From positions 1 to 53,695 of the forward strand of contig NZ_JACBGN010000016.1 in the NCBI RefSeq assembly GCF_013401435.1: a DNA stretch of 53,695 nt, given 5' to 3'. This document shows positions 9,004-17,296 of the stretch, piece after piece (positions within the stretch are counted from its first letter, which is position 1; each line of letters opens with the position of its first letter). A program made the position numbers and the translations under genes. The notes under the pieces were generated by a model that saw nothing but the letters and a program-made list of their open reading frames with translations, was not told the DNA's origin and did not search any database. Origin of the DNA: Streptomyces sp. BR123. GTDB lineage: Bacteria; Actinomycetota; Actinomycetes; Streptomycetales; Streptomycetaceae.

Positions 9004-9768
9004 GTGAGCGAGACCATCCTCAGAGACCTCCGTCGCGAGGTACTCGCGGCCAACCTGCGCATCCCGGAGGCCGGTCTAGCCACCCTCACCTGGGGAAACG
9101 TCAGCGGAGTGGACCGAGACGCCGACGTCTTCGTCATCAAGCCGTCCGGGGTCTCCTACGCCGACCTCACCGAGGAGGACCTGGTGGTGGTGGCACTGGA
9201 GGACGGGCGGGTCGTCGACGGGCACCTCAGGCCTTCCACCGACACCGAAACCCATCGGTGCCTCTACCGGGCCTTCCCCTCCATCGGCGGCGTCACTCAC
9301 ACGCACTCGGCGCACGCCGTCGCCTTTGCCCAGGCACGCCGCCCTATCCCCGTCCTCGGCACGACACACGCCGACACCTTCAACGGGCCCGTCCCCGTGA
9401 CGGAGGACCTCACCGCCGAGCAGTGCGCACAGGACTACGAGTACAACACCGGACAGGTGATCGTTGCCCGGCTCGACGGCGACCCCCGTCGGGCCGACGA
9501 GGTTCCCGGAGCGCTCGTCTCCCGACACGGCCCCTTCACCTGGGGCGCCACCGCGAAGGCAGCGCTGGAGAACGCCATCGTCTGCGAGGCCGTGGCGGAG
9601 ATGGCGCTGCACACGCTGGCGCTGGGGTCCGCTCTCGGGGAGGCCTCCGAACCGCCGAGGCATCTGCTGGAGCGGCACTTCACCCGTAAGCACGGACCGG
9701 ACGCCTATTACGGCAACGTCCCTCGGGCCCGGACATCCGAGGCCGCGCACCGCCTCGGCGGCGCATGA
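9004..9768 (+). CDS. araD: L-ribulose-5-phosphate 4-epimerase (class II aldolase family)
   Basis: Cytoplasmic metal-dependent epimerase that converts L-ribulose-5-phosphate to D-xylulose-5-phosphate, the last arabinose-specific step. 254 residues, slightly longer than the E. coli enzyme (231). Metal-site residues are visible in GVTHTHSAHAVAFAQ (the HTH pair) and later in SRHGPFTWG. NVSGVDRDADVFVIKPSGV is the phosphate-binding part. The GTG at 9004 sits just after GAGAG at 8995-8999. Upstream codons are open but not protein-like. No araA (isomerase) is present in this window. Confidence 0.9.
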   Translation: MSETILRDLRREVLAANLRIPEAGLATLTWGNVSGVDRDADVFVIKPSGVSYADLTEEDLVVVALEDGRVVDGHLRPSTDTETHRCLYRAFPSIGGVTHTHSAHAVAFAQARRPIPVLGTTHADTFNGPVPVTEDLTAEQCAQDYEYNTGQVIVARLDGDPRRADEVPGALVSRHGPFTWGATAKAALENAIVCEAVAEMALHTLALGSALGEASEPPRHLLERHFTRKHGPDAYYGNVPRARTSEAAHRLGGA

Positions 9769-9879
9769 TGCGGCCAGACCGTCCCATGCAGGGACCGTCC
9801 GGGGGAGGAACCGGTTGCAGGTCTGCTCCGGCAGGCGTGGAAGCGACGCTCGTGCGGGCGGAGCGCCCCAGGTGAGCGC

Positions 9880-10017
9880 GTCCACGAATGGGCCCGGGCG
9901 CCGATCCGCCCGTGGCGCGAGGAGGGCGTCGAGCCTTGGGTCCTCGTCCGCCGCATCATCACCGACCCCGCCGAGATCACCCACTACGTGAGCTCGCGCC
10001 CGAAGGCACCACCCTGA
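9880..10017 (+). mobile_element. Remnant of an IS701-type transposase
   Basis: A 46-codon open stretch ending in TGA reads VHEWARAPIRPWREEG followed by PWVLVRRIITDPAEITHYV. The LVRR-x-I-x-DP-x-E block is characteristic of the C-terminal half of IS701/IS4-like DDE transposases common in Streptomyces. No ends or target duplication are visible and both flanks are unrelated, so it is a scrap. Confidence 0.55.
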
Positions 10018-10033
10018 ACACCCTCCTGGCCTT

Positions 10034-10255
10034 GGCATCGACGACCCGATTGTCGACCCGGCCACCCAGCGCTTCTCGCGTCGCCGTAGCGAGCTGGATG
10101 ATCCCTATGTGGGGCCCGGTGACGTGGCCGGCGGCTACACCAAGAGCGACCGGGAGGCCGAGCTGCTGGGGTGGACGCCGAAGCTGTCCCTGGAGGACGG
10201 CATCCGCTCCGCCCTGGACTGGATTCCGGTACGCGACCAGCTGCTGAAGGACTGA
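10034..10255 (+). pseudogene. C-terminal fragment of an NAD-dependent sugar epimerase/dehydratase
   Basis: About 73 codons with GYTKSDREAELLGWTPKLSL followed by EDGIRSALDW and a stop. This matches the conserved tail of extended short-chain dehydrogenases such as UDP-glucose 4-epimerase, where LGWxPxxSLEDGI is typical. The Rossmann domain and catalytic YxxxK are absent, and upstream lies a transposase scrap, so the gene was truncated from its 5' side. Confidence 0.6.
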
Positions 10256-10271
10256 TCCGCCCTTCCCGCCT

Positions 10272-11033
10272 TCACTCCTCCCGGGCGCTCGGATTCGGGA
10301 AGAAGCCAGCTTCGAGGGCGAGCAGGTGCCGGATGGCGGGAGCGAGCCACGCGGTGTCCCACCGATGATCTGCCGGGGCATCCCGGTAGGCGTCGTGGGG
10401 GATGCCGAGCGCGTCGAGGAGCTGGCGGCCGGCGGTCCAGTCGGCTTCCAGGGTGCCGATGCCGCCGAGCGAGATACGGCGGGCCCCTCGGAGGGCTTGG
10501 GCGTGGCGGCGCAGGTTCTGCCGTACGTCGTACTCGTCGAGCCGTGCGGTGCTGCCGGCGACGTCCACGAGCTGCGGGTGGGGCGGCCGGTCGCTGAGCA
10601 GTGAGGCATCCCAGACGCTGGCGACGGCGAAGAGGCCGGGGTGCCGGGTCGGCAGGTTGAGGGCGGCAAGCCTCCCTTGCTGAATCCCAGCAGGTGCACC
10701 GGAGGCCGCACCTGCGTGCCGAGCAGGGCCAGGACCGTCGGCACGACCACACGGACGAGGTGGTCCTCCTGCCGACAGTCGGCCCGAACGCGTGGTTGAC
10801 CAGCCAGGGCGACTCGCTGAACGTCGGTGCGGCGAAGACAGTCCCGTCACGCAGGTGACCCGGGAGCCGTCCGATCTCAGCGAGGCTGTGGCCGTACTTG
10901 CGCCCGTCGCCCTTCTCGACGGGCAGGACAAGCACAACCCTGCGCACCCGCCGCTCGGGCCGGATCAGGGTGACCTGCGTGCCAGGCCTCTGGAACGGGC
11001 TCTCCAAGAGGACCAACCGGGCTGTGCATCGCA
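10272..11033 (-). pseudogene. Alpha/beta-hydrolase (esterase-like), frameshifted
   Basis: A hydrolase-like protein can be pieced together from three minus-strand frames: first VLLESPFQRPGTQVTLIRPE through HLRDGTVFAAPTFSESPWLVN, then VLALLGTQVRPPVHLLGFSK with the nucleophile elbow GFSKGG, then LAALNLPTRHPGLFAVASVW to the stop at 10272. Two frame changes (near 10770 and 10685) break it. The C-terminus IPHDAYRDAPADHRWDTAWL would supply the catalytic His. Its 5' end overlaps an IS481 scrap on the other strand, which suggests insertion-linked decay. Sequencing error cannot be excluded for two single-base shifts. Confidence 0.55.
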
Positions 11034-11175
11034 TTCTCGTGCGGCGAGGACTCAACCGGCTGCGCGACCTGGCCCCCGAGCGGCGAACAGCTGCGCGAGG
11101 CCATCCGCTACGAGCCCGACAAGCCGGGCGACCTGGTCCACGTCGACATGATCTTGGCCAGACGGAACGGACGTG
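10998..11175 (+). mobile_element. Remnant of an IS481-type transposase
   Basis: AVHRILVRRGLNRLRDLAP runs into a shifted frame reading RYEPDKPGDLVHVDM. The pair RxGLNRL and RYE-x-D-x-PG-x-LVHVD is diagnostic of IS481-family transposases, just before the first catalytic Asp region. The catalytic core that should follow is missing. Sequence to 11560 shows no recognisable gene. Confidence 0.6.
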
Positions 11176-11573
11176 CTCATGTGGCTGGCCGCGGGGACTC
11201 GTGCGGCGCCCGGACGGGGCAGCCTGCTCCGGCAGGCTACCGGGCAGGTTCACCGCCGTGGCCCGCGGAGGTCAGGAAGGCGAACGGGTGCGCCGGGCAA
11301 CAGCGCGTACCGGAACCGCACGCCCACGCACGCCGACTGGCAATCACTGGTCGATCACGGCGAGCTTTTGCATCGAACTTTTGCCGAACCGACGCAGAAG
11401 GATCGTTTCATTCCTTACAAACCAGCCCTGAACGCCGGCCGACCATGACTGCAGGGGTTGTAAATCGGCCGGGGTGGGCACGTTTGGAGCACCAAAGGGT
11501 GGGAACGGTTCGGCGTCCGTCCCCGTGGCAACAGTGGATCGTCAACCCATGGGCCGTCTCGGAGGAGGAAACC

Positions 11574-11666
11574 ATGCCCCAGGAGCTGACATTCGCGTTC
11601 CTCTTCCAGTCCACGATCAAGGGGCACTCGGATACGACGTCAGAGACACGACACGGGTTGACCTGA
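11574..11666 (+). CDS. Small ORF (30 aa) with near-consensus ribosome binding site
   Basis: ATG at 11574 is preceded by GGAGGAGG (11561-11568), the best Shine-Dalgarno sequence in the window. The peptide MPQELTFAFLFQSTIKGHSD plus ten residues resembles no family I know. It lies 115 bases upstream of the terpene synthase gene in the same direction, so it could be a leader peptide, or the surviving 5' end of a gene lost in the adjacent decayed island. Confidence 0.35.
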   Translation: MPQELTFAFLFQSTIKGHSDTTSETRHGLT

Positions 11667-11780
11667 CCCCACTCCAACCGGGCGAGTCGGTAATGGCAAG
11701 GCAGGCCGCCCTCGAAGGGCAGGCCACTCGCAGTTGCGGCCCGCACACCGATGTACGCCGAGAGGGAAGCAGGGAACACC

Positions 11781-12866
11781 ATGACAGTGCAGGCCGTCAA
11801 GCTCCCGATACTGCGGATGCCGTACCCGGTGCGGGTGAATCCGTACCTGCTGGCCCTGCGCGAGGAGACCGAGACGTGGGCGCGAGAGATGGGCATGCTG
11901 GACGGCGGCGAAAGGCCGTCGCACCGCCGGGCGATCTGGACGCTGTCCCAGTTCCACGACATGGCCGTTGACCAGCTGACCGCGTGGGCTCTTCCTGATG
12001 CCTCACTCGCCGACCTGCGGCTCAATCACCGGTTCAACCTATGGGCTCTGGCCTGGGACGACCACTTCGCCTCCGCCTTCAAACGGACGGGCGACCTCGC
12101 AGGCGCACAGGCCTTCACCGCCCGTCTCCACGCCTTCCTGCAGCAGGAGCCGGGCGCCCGGTTACCAGAGCCGACAAATGCAGTCGAAAGGGGCATGGCC
12201 GACCTTCAGCAACGCCTGTTTCCCCCGAGACTGACGCACTGGCGGCACGGGCTCAACCGGGCTCTGGCAAAGTACATCGACGCGGGAGTTCAGGAACTGG
12301 CCAACAGCCGCGCCGGCCGTGTCCCGGACCTCATCGAGTACTCCCAGTTCCGGCGTGAAAGCTTCGCTGCCTATACCGCCCCCTATTCCGTCGAGCTCTC
12401 CACTGGCGCTCGGATCCCTGAGAAGATCCGGCACAGCCGGACCGTCCGCGCTCTGCTCGACGCCTTCATGGACTACATGGGACTGGCGAACGACATCGCC
12501 TCCTATCAGCGGGAGGTCCATGACGAACACGACGTCAACAACCTCGTCATGGTCCTCGAAACATCCCTGGGCATCACCGCCCAGGAGGCGATGCATGCCG
12601 CCGCGGATCTGGTGACCGCCCGACTGCGCCACTTCGAGCACCTCACACAGAGCGAACTGCCCCAGCTCATCCAGCGAGCCGGGGTGAACCGCCGCGAACG
12701 GATCGAGCTGAAGGTGTGGCTCCGAGGAGCCCGCAGCTTCCTGTCCGGCCTGCATGCCTGGTACACCGGGGCACCCCGCTACGCTCCCGCAGACGGTCCG
12801 TTCCCGGGGCAGCGGACTTCCACCGCCAGCGTGCCCGCCGGCAAGCGGTATCCCTCAGCGTCATGA
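11781..12866 (+). CDS. Class I terpene synthase
   Basis: Cytoplasmic Mg-dependent cyclase of a linear prenyl diphosphate, 361 residues, typical of bacterial sesqui/diterpene cyclases. The Asp-rich motif is WDDHFAS (about residue 89); the third acid common in DDxxD or DDHFLE is replaced. The NSE triad is intact as NDIASYQRE, and a C-terminal RY pair occurs in APRY. The ATG at 11781 has AGGGAA just upstream. It faces the conservon P450 across a shared terminator, and conservons with a P450 and terpene cyclase are known in Streptomyces, so a P450-modified terpenoid is a reasonable inference. The product cannot be predicted from sequence. Confidence 0.85.
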   Translation: MTVQAVKLPILRMPYPVRVNPYLLALREETETWAREMGMLDGGERPSHRRAIWTLSQFHDMAVDQLTAWALPDASLADLRLNHRFNLWALAWDDHFASAFKRTGDLAGAQAFTARLHAFLQQEPGARLPEPTNAVERGMADLQQRLFPPRLTHWRHGLNRALAKYIDAGVQELANSRAGRVPDLIEYSQFRRESFAAYTAPYSVELSTGARIPEKIRHSRTVRALLDAFMDYMGLANDIASYQREVHDEHDVNNLVMVLETSLGITAQEAMHAAADLVTARLRHFEHLTQSELPQLIQRAGVNRRERIELKVWLRGARSFLSGLHAWYTGAPRYAPADGPFPGQRTSTASVPAGKRYPSAS

Positions 12867-12913
12867 GGTGCTCACCAGCTCGATGTGCGGGTGACGAGCG
12901 CCGTGCAACAGCT

Positions 12914-12957
12914 CCGAGGGGGCTGCCGGCCCCACGCTGGCCGGGCAGCCTCCTCGG
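12914..12957. terminator. Bidirectional terminator between terpene synthase and P450
   Basis: A long GC-rich hairpin: CCGAGGGGGCTGCC pairs with GGCAGCCTCCTCGG (13 of 14), with an inner GGCC/GGCC pair. It lies in the 124-base gap between two convergent genes. It lacks a U tract, as is usual in this GC-rich group. Confidence 0.75.
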
Positions 12958-12990
12958 CTGTGGTACTCGGCTTTGTGCGAGCTGCGCGGC

Positions 12991-14436
12991 CTACCGCCTC
13001 CGCAGAAGCCGCCTCAGCCGTGCCCGCCACGAGGTACGGGGTTCCGGTCCGCGCATCAACTCGGACTGGGCGACCGCCCATTGGGGCTCCGCCGGTACAC
13101 CGCTGCTCGGCGGGGGCGGGGCCGGCAGCGGTGTCAGCACATCTTGGGCTTCCGGACTGCGGGACGCGAACTTCACGGGCAGCGCCGTCAGATGCCGGGA
13201 CCAGGTGGTGGAGCGCCACGTGAGCTCGTCCTCGGGCACGGCCAGGCCGATGTCGGGAAGCCGGGTGAGCAGGATGTCGATGCCGGTATCGGCGATGACA
13301 CGGCTGATGTCCTGGCCGGGGCACTCATGGGCGCCGGCGCTGAAGGACAGGTGCGCGCGGTTGTGGTGCACGCGGGTCGAGGGATCCGGGCGGACCGCCT
13401 TGTCGACGTTCCCGGCGGCCAGGCACAGCAGGAGCATGTCTCCCGCCTTGATCTCCTGTCCTCCGAGGGAGGTGTCACCGGTGGCCCAGCGGCCTGGGCA
13501 CACCATCAGCGGTGGCTCGTCCCAGAGCACCTGCTCCACTGCTTCCGGCAGGGTCATCTGGCCGCCGGCCAACGACCCGCGGAACCGCGGGTCAGTGACC
13601 ACCATCCGCAGCACGTTGGACATGAGATTGGCGGTCGTCTCATAGCCCGCGAGCAGGATGAGGCGCAGGTGGTGCTGCACCTCCTCGTCCGTGAGGTCGG
13701 CAGGGTGGGCCATCAGTACGGATGCGATGTCCTGCCCGGGCAGGGCGCGCTTGGCGACGACGAGCTGCTCGAGGGTCTCCAGCACATAGGCGTTGCTCGC
13801 AAGCGACGTTTCCGTGCCCTTGAAGAGGTCCCGGGCGGCATGCACGAGCTTGGGACCGTACTCGTCCGGCATTCCGAGCAGCTGGGTGAGAACGAGCATG
13901 GGCAGGTGCTCGGTGAACTGACTGACCAGCTCCGCATTGCCCGATTCGCAGAACTCATCGACCAGCTGGTGCGCGAAGCGGGTGATGTGGCGGCGGAGCC
14001 CGCGTTGGTCGAACTGGTTGAGGCCGGCCGTAACCGCACCGCGCAGGCGCTGGTGCTCTTCGCCGTCGGCACATACGCAGTCGGGTCGCCAGCCGATCAT
14101 CGGCACCAGCGGCGAGGTGGTGGCGTCGATCTCGCCGCTCTTCCAGCCGTGCCAGATGCGGGGGTCGCGGGAGAACTGGGTGGATCGGCTGGCCACATCA
14201 CGGTTCTCGAGGTACCCCAGGACGAGCCAGGCACGTACGTCCCCGTCGAGCAGGACGGGCGCCACCGGACCGTGGGCGGCGCGCAATTTCTCGTACAGGC
14301 CCATGGGGTCGGTTTCGGCTGCGGCGCCATGGAGCCGGGTCACTCCGTCGACTCCCGCGGCGGTGTGGGCCGGGCAGCCCGAGGGCGGGGTGAGCCCCGG
14401 TTCTGCGGTGGTGTGGTCAGCGGGTGGGACGGTCAT
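12991..14436 (-). CDS. Conservon cytochrome P450, CYP157-like, lacking the ExxR motif (CvnE)
   Basis: Heme-thiolate monooxygenase, 481 residues. The I-helix reads LILLAGYETTANLMSN and the heme loop FSAGAHECPGQ, with the Cys ligand present. The K-helix reads VEQVLWDEPP where most P450s have E-x-x-R; both charged residues are replaced (Q..W). Loss of ExxR is the published hallmark of the CYP157 family of Streptomyces conservons. The tail after residue 420 is Pro-rich and ends in a very basic LRRLLRRR, possibly for membrane contact. The ATG overlaps the cvnD stop (ATGA) and has AGGAG upstream. It is the last gene of the cvnA-E operon. The redox partner is not encoded here. Confidence 0.88.
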   Translation of the reverse strand: MTVPPADHTTAEPGLTPPSGCPAHTAAGVDGVTRLHGAAAETDPMGLYEKLRAAHGPVAPVLLDGDVRAWLVLGYLENRDVASRSTQFSRDPRIWHGWKSGEIDATTSPLVPMIGWRPDCVCADGEEHQRLRGAVTAGLNQFDQRGLRRHITRFAHQLVDEFCESGNAELVSQFTEHLPMLVLTQLLGMPDEYGPKLVHAARDLFKGTETSLASNAYVLETLEQLVVAKRALPGQDIASVLMAHPADLTDEEVQHHLRLILLAGYETTANLMSNVLRMVVTDPRFRGSLAGGQMTLPEAVEQVLWDEPPLMVCPGRWATGDTSLGGQEIKAGDMLLLCLAAGNVDKAVRPDPSTRVHHNRAHLSFSAGAHECPGQDISRVIADTGIDILLTRLPDIGLAVPEDELTWRSTTWSRHLTALPVKFASRSPEAQDVLTPLPAPPPPSSGVPAEPQWAVAQSELMRGPEPRTSWRARLRRLLRRR

Positions 14437-15056
14437 ACGGTCTCCTGAGCGGCGGCGAGGGTGCACAGGTAGCCCATCAGCGAGAGCAGGGCGTCGCGGC
14501 TGGACGCCCGGTCGCGTGCGTCGCAGGTGATGATGGGCACCGATTCGTTGAGGGCCAGAGCAGTGCGCAGGACCGGTGTCGGGTGCTGCGGCGCACCGGG
14601 GAAGGTGTTGACGGCCACGACGAAAGGGACACGGCGGTCTTCCAGACGGGTGATGATCTCGAAACAGACTTCGATCCTCCGGGTGTCGACGAGGACCACG
14701 GCACCGAGCGCGCCTTCGAAGATGCCGTTCCACAGGAACCAGAAGCGCTCCTGCCCCGGCGTCCCGAAGAGATAGAGGATCAGCTCTTCGTTGATGCTGA
14801 TGCGGCCGAAGTCCAGGGCAACGGTCGTGGTGTTCTTGCCTTCCGCACCGGGATTGTGGTCGATCCCGACGCCGGCTTGAGTCATGGTCTCTTCGGTGGT
14901 CAGGGGTGGGATCTCGCTCACCGCCCCGACCATGGTCGTCTTGCCGACCCCAAAGCCGCCGACAACCACGACCTTGACTCCCCTGGCGCCGTGCGGCAGC
15001 AGCACGTCCGAGCGGCGGGAGCCGGCGGCGGGTGCGTCAGAGCTTACGTAGTCCAT
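14433..15056 (-). CDS. cvnD: Conservon Ras-like GTPase CvnD
   Basis: Small GTP-binding protein, 207 residues, MglA/Ras-like. G1 is GGFGVGKTTMVG, the switch II region is LFGTPGQERFWFLW (a TPGQ form instead of DxxGQ), and the G4 position reads VAVNTF instead of NKxD, as in other conservon GTPases. In S. coelicolor conservons, CvnA-D interact as a membrane-associated complex resembling eukaryotic G-protein signalling. The start overlaps the end of cvnC by 20 bases. Confidence 0.9.
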   Translation of the reverse strand: MDYVSSDAPAAGSRRSDVLLPHGARGVKVVVVGGFGVGKTTMVGAVSEIPPLTTEETMTQAGVGIDHNPGAEGKNTTTVALDFGRISINEELILYLFGTPGQERFWFLWNGIFEGALGAVVLVDTRRIEVCFEIITRLEDRRVPFVVAVNTFPGAPQHPTPVLRTALALNESVPIITCDARDRASSRDALLSLMGYLCTLAAAQETV

Positions 15057-15393
15057 GGATCACCGCCTCCAGAAGGCCAAGTTCGGGGACCGCCGCGACA
15101 GGAACGGGAGCAGTGGCCTCAACTCGCTCGTTGTCGACGAGCTTGGAGAGCAGCACCGTGATGACGCTGAACGGCAGGCTGAGATACGCGGAGATCTCGG
15201 CCACCGACAGCGGGTACTGGCACATGGCGAGGATGGCCGCCTGCTCGGGCTGCATACCGGGTTCGGGTGCGGACCTCGATACGATGAGGGTGACCAGGTT
15301 GAAGGCTTTGGCTGAGGAACCCGGTCCACCGGAGATGACATAAAGCGGCACGGGACTGCCTTCATCCCATGCGTCCTGGTTCTGTAACGTCAC
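15037..15393 (-). CDS. cvnC: Conservon protein CvnC (DUF742)
   Basis: 118 residues with a DUF742 winged-helix-like core: LVTLIVSRS, then EQAAILAMCQYPLSVAEISA and VLLSKLVDNERVEA. It is the DNA-binding-like adaptor of conservons; its molecular role is not settled. The start overlaps the end of cvnB by four bases, and its C-terminus overlaps cvnD, so translation of B, C and D is probably coupled. Confidence 0.9.
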   Translation of the reverse strand: MTLQNQDAWDEGSPVPLYVISGGPGSSAKAFNLVTLIVSRSAPEPGMQPEQAAILAMCQYPLSVAEISAYLSLPFSVITVLLSKLVDNERVEATAPVPVAAVPELGLLEAVIHGLRKL

Positions 15394-15797
15394 ATCGCCT
15401 GCCCGACGTCATCACGAGGCGGGCTGGTCACGTGTTGGCCGATCCGGACCACCAGCGTACGCATGCGGTCGCCCAGCAACCCTGCGTCCACTTCCTCATC
15501 GGCCAGCACCGCGAGGTAGGCCCCGGGTCCGGCCGCCATGAGGGAGAAGTATCCGCCGTCGACTTCGATCCCGACCATGCGCGTCGAGCCGTCTCCGTGC
15601 GGGAACTTCTGCGCGATGGCCTTCGCCAGGCTTTGGATGCCCGAGCAGGCAGCGGCGATCGCGTCAGCGGTGTCGGGCTCGGTGTTCGCTTGACCGATGC
15701 ACAGGCCGTCCGATGACAACGCGACCACGTGTCGCACGTACGGGACGCTGGACGCAAGCTCCTTGAGCATCCAGTCCATGTTGGGCTGTGGCGGCAC
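15390..15797 (-). CDS. cvnB: Conservon roadblock/LC7 protein CvnB
   Basis: 135 residues of the roadblock/LC7 (MglB-like) fold: DWMLKELASSVPYVRHVVAL, SSDGLCIGQ and a YFSLMAAGPGAYLAVLAD strand pair. By analogy with MglB this would act on the CvnD GTPase. The start is a GTG at 15797, two bases after the cvnA stop; an internal ATG at MDWML is an alternative. Confidence 0.9.
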   Translation of the reverse strand: MPPQPNMDWMLKELASSVPYVRHVVALSSDGLCIGQANTEPDTADAIAAACSGIQSLAKAIAQKFPHGDGSTRMVGIEVDGGYFSLMAAGPGAYLAVLADEEVDAGLLGDRMRTLVVRIGQHVTSPPRDDVGQAM

Positions 15798-15799
15798 GG

Positions 15800-17296
15800 T
15801 TACTCACCCTCGTCTGACGGCTCGCTGGTTTGCTTGGACGGGTTGGTGCTGGGCTTCTTTTCGCCGTTGAACGCCTCCCACATCAGGCCCGGCTGCCGGG
15901 GTGCGCCGGCCGTTCCCCGGGAGGCGTCGGGAGCGGCGGGGGGAGGGGGGCTCGTGCGGACGACCGGTGTCGGGACGGGCGACTCGCGTCGCCGCTGCGG
16001 CAGTCCGTTGACGGTCTGTTTGACCCCGCCGGATTCAACTGCGGCATCGCGCGTCATCGTCGGCCCCGGCACGGTGGGTGCGCCCGTGGGCTTCGGCGCG
16101 AACGGTTGGACTTTCGGGGCCGGCTGCTGAACCGTGGTGATCAGACGCCGCGGAACGAGCACGACGGCCCGTACTCCTCCGTACGCGGAGGTGCGCAATT
16201 CGACATCGAGGCCGTTCTCGCGGGCCAGTCTGCTGACGACGGGCAGGCCGAGCTGCGTCGCCTCACCCAGGTCGGCGAGATCGATGCCGGATGATGCCCG
16301 AGCCATGACGCGTTCGACGCGCTCGCGGACCTCTTCGGTGAGCCCGACGCCACGGTCCTCGATCTCGATCGCGATACCGGAGGGCACCTCGCTCGCGGTC
16401 ACCTCGACCGGGGCGTGCGGCGGCGAGAAAGACGTGGCGTTGTCGAGCAGCTCGGCGAGCAGGTGGATCAGCGGCTCGGCTCCGTGGCCGACCACAGCCA
16501 CCTCTGTCACCGACTGCAGCTTCACGCGGGGATAGTCCACGATGCGTGACATGGCCCCCCGCACGACGTCGTAGAGCGGGATCGCCTTCGACCACTGGCG
16601 CCCGGGCCGGGAGTCACCGAGTACCGCGATGCTGGCCGCAAGTCGCCCGATCAGGGCATTGCGATGGTCGATGTCCTGCAGGCCGTGGGAGACCACTACA
16701 TCCGTACCGTGCAGGATCTGCATGTCGCGGAGGTCCTTGGCGAGTTGATGCACGATCGCCTGGACCCGTCGGGCGATCGCCACCAGTGCCCGCTGCGAGG
16801 AGTCCCGTGTCTGCTCCTCGGCGTCCACTGCTTCCAGGAGCGTCCTGAGGGCTGCCCGGAGCGCTTCGGTGAACTCGCTGTCGAGGTGCTCCCCGAACGT
16901 GAGGGACTGCAGGATCTCCGAAGGGGGCTCACCCTTCTGCAGACGGGCGACAGCCGCGGGGAGGAGCTCTTCGGCGAGCCATACGGTGGTGGCCCGCTGA
17001 TCGGACAGGCGCGCGAGCAGCGCGGTCTCGCGTTGCGCGTGGTACTGCTGTACCTCGGCACTCGCCCGCGCGTAGCGGGCCGCTTCTGCCGAGCGTGCCC
17101 GGCGCGCCGTGTCAGCCGAAGTGATGGCCGTCAGGATGACAGCGACGAGGCCGCACCAGGCAACCGGCGTGCGTATCTGCGCGGGAACACAGATCAGCGC
17201 TATGACACAGGCCCCAGCCAGAACACCAGGGGGGATCAGCCATACCGGAGCCACTGAACGTGGCAGCGCTCTAGGGGTTGAACCTGCACGAACCAT
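15800..17296 (-). CDS. cvnA: Conservon sensor-kinase-like membrane protein CvnA
   Basis: 498 residues. Two N-terminal membrane segments (around residues 12-33 and 38-58) lead to a coiled region and a HATPase_c domain with N-box LLAELLDNATSFSPP, G1 box EDRGVGL and LGLPVVSRLARENGL. The phospho-acceptor His-box region is atypical, as in other CvnA proteins. The C-terminal 110 residues are Pro/Ala-rich and probably disordered. I chose the ATG at 17296 because AGGGA lies about seven bases upstream; an in-frame start at 17410 adds 38 residues without support. It is the first gene of the cvnA-E operon and may couple an envelope signal to CvnD. Confidence 0.88.
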   Translation of the reverse strand: MVRAGSTPRALPRSVAPVWLIPPGVLAGACVIALICVPAQIRTPVAWCGLVAVILTAITSADTARRARSAEAARYARASAEVQQYHAQRETALLARLSDQRATTVWLAEELLPAAVARLQKGEPPSEILQSLTFGEHLDSEFTEALRAALRTLLEAVDAEEQTRDSSQRALVAIARRVQAIVHQLAKDLRDMQILHGTDVVVSHGLQDIDHRNALIGRLAASIAVLGDSRPGRQWSKAIPLYDVVRGAMSRIVDYPRVKLQSVTEVAVVGHGAEPLIHLLAELLDNATSFSPPHAPVEVTASEVPSGIAIEIEDRGVGLTEEVRERVERVMARASSGIDLADLGEATQLGLPVVSRLARENGLDVELRTSAYGGVRAVVLVPRRLITTVQQPAPKVQPFAPKPTGAPTVPGPTMTRDAAVESGGVKQTVNGLPQRRRESPVPTPVVRTSPPPPAAPDASRGTAGAPRQPGLMWEAFNGEKKPSTNPSKQTSEPSDEGE

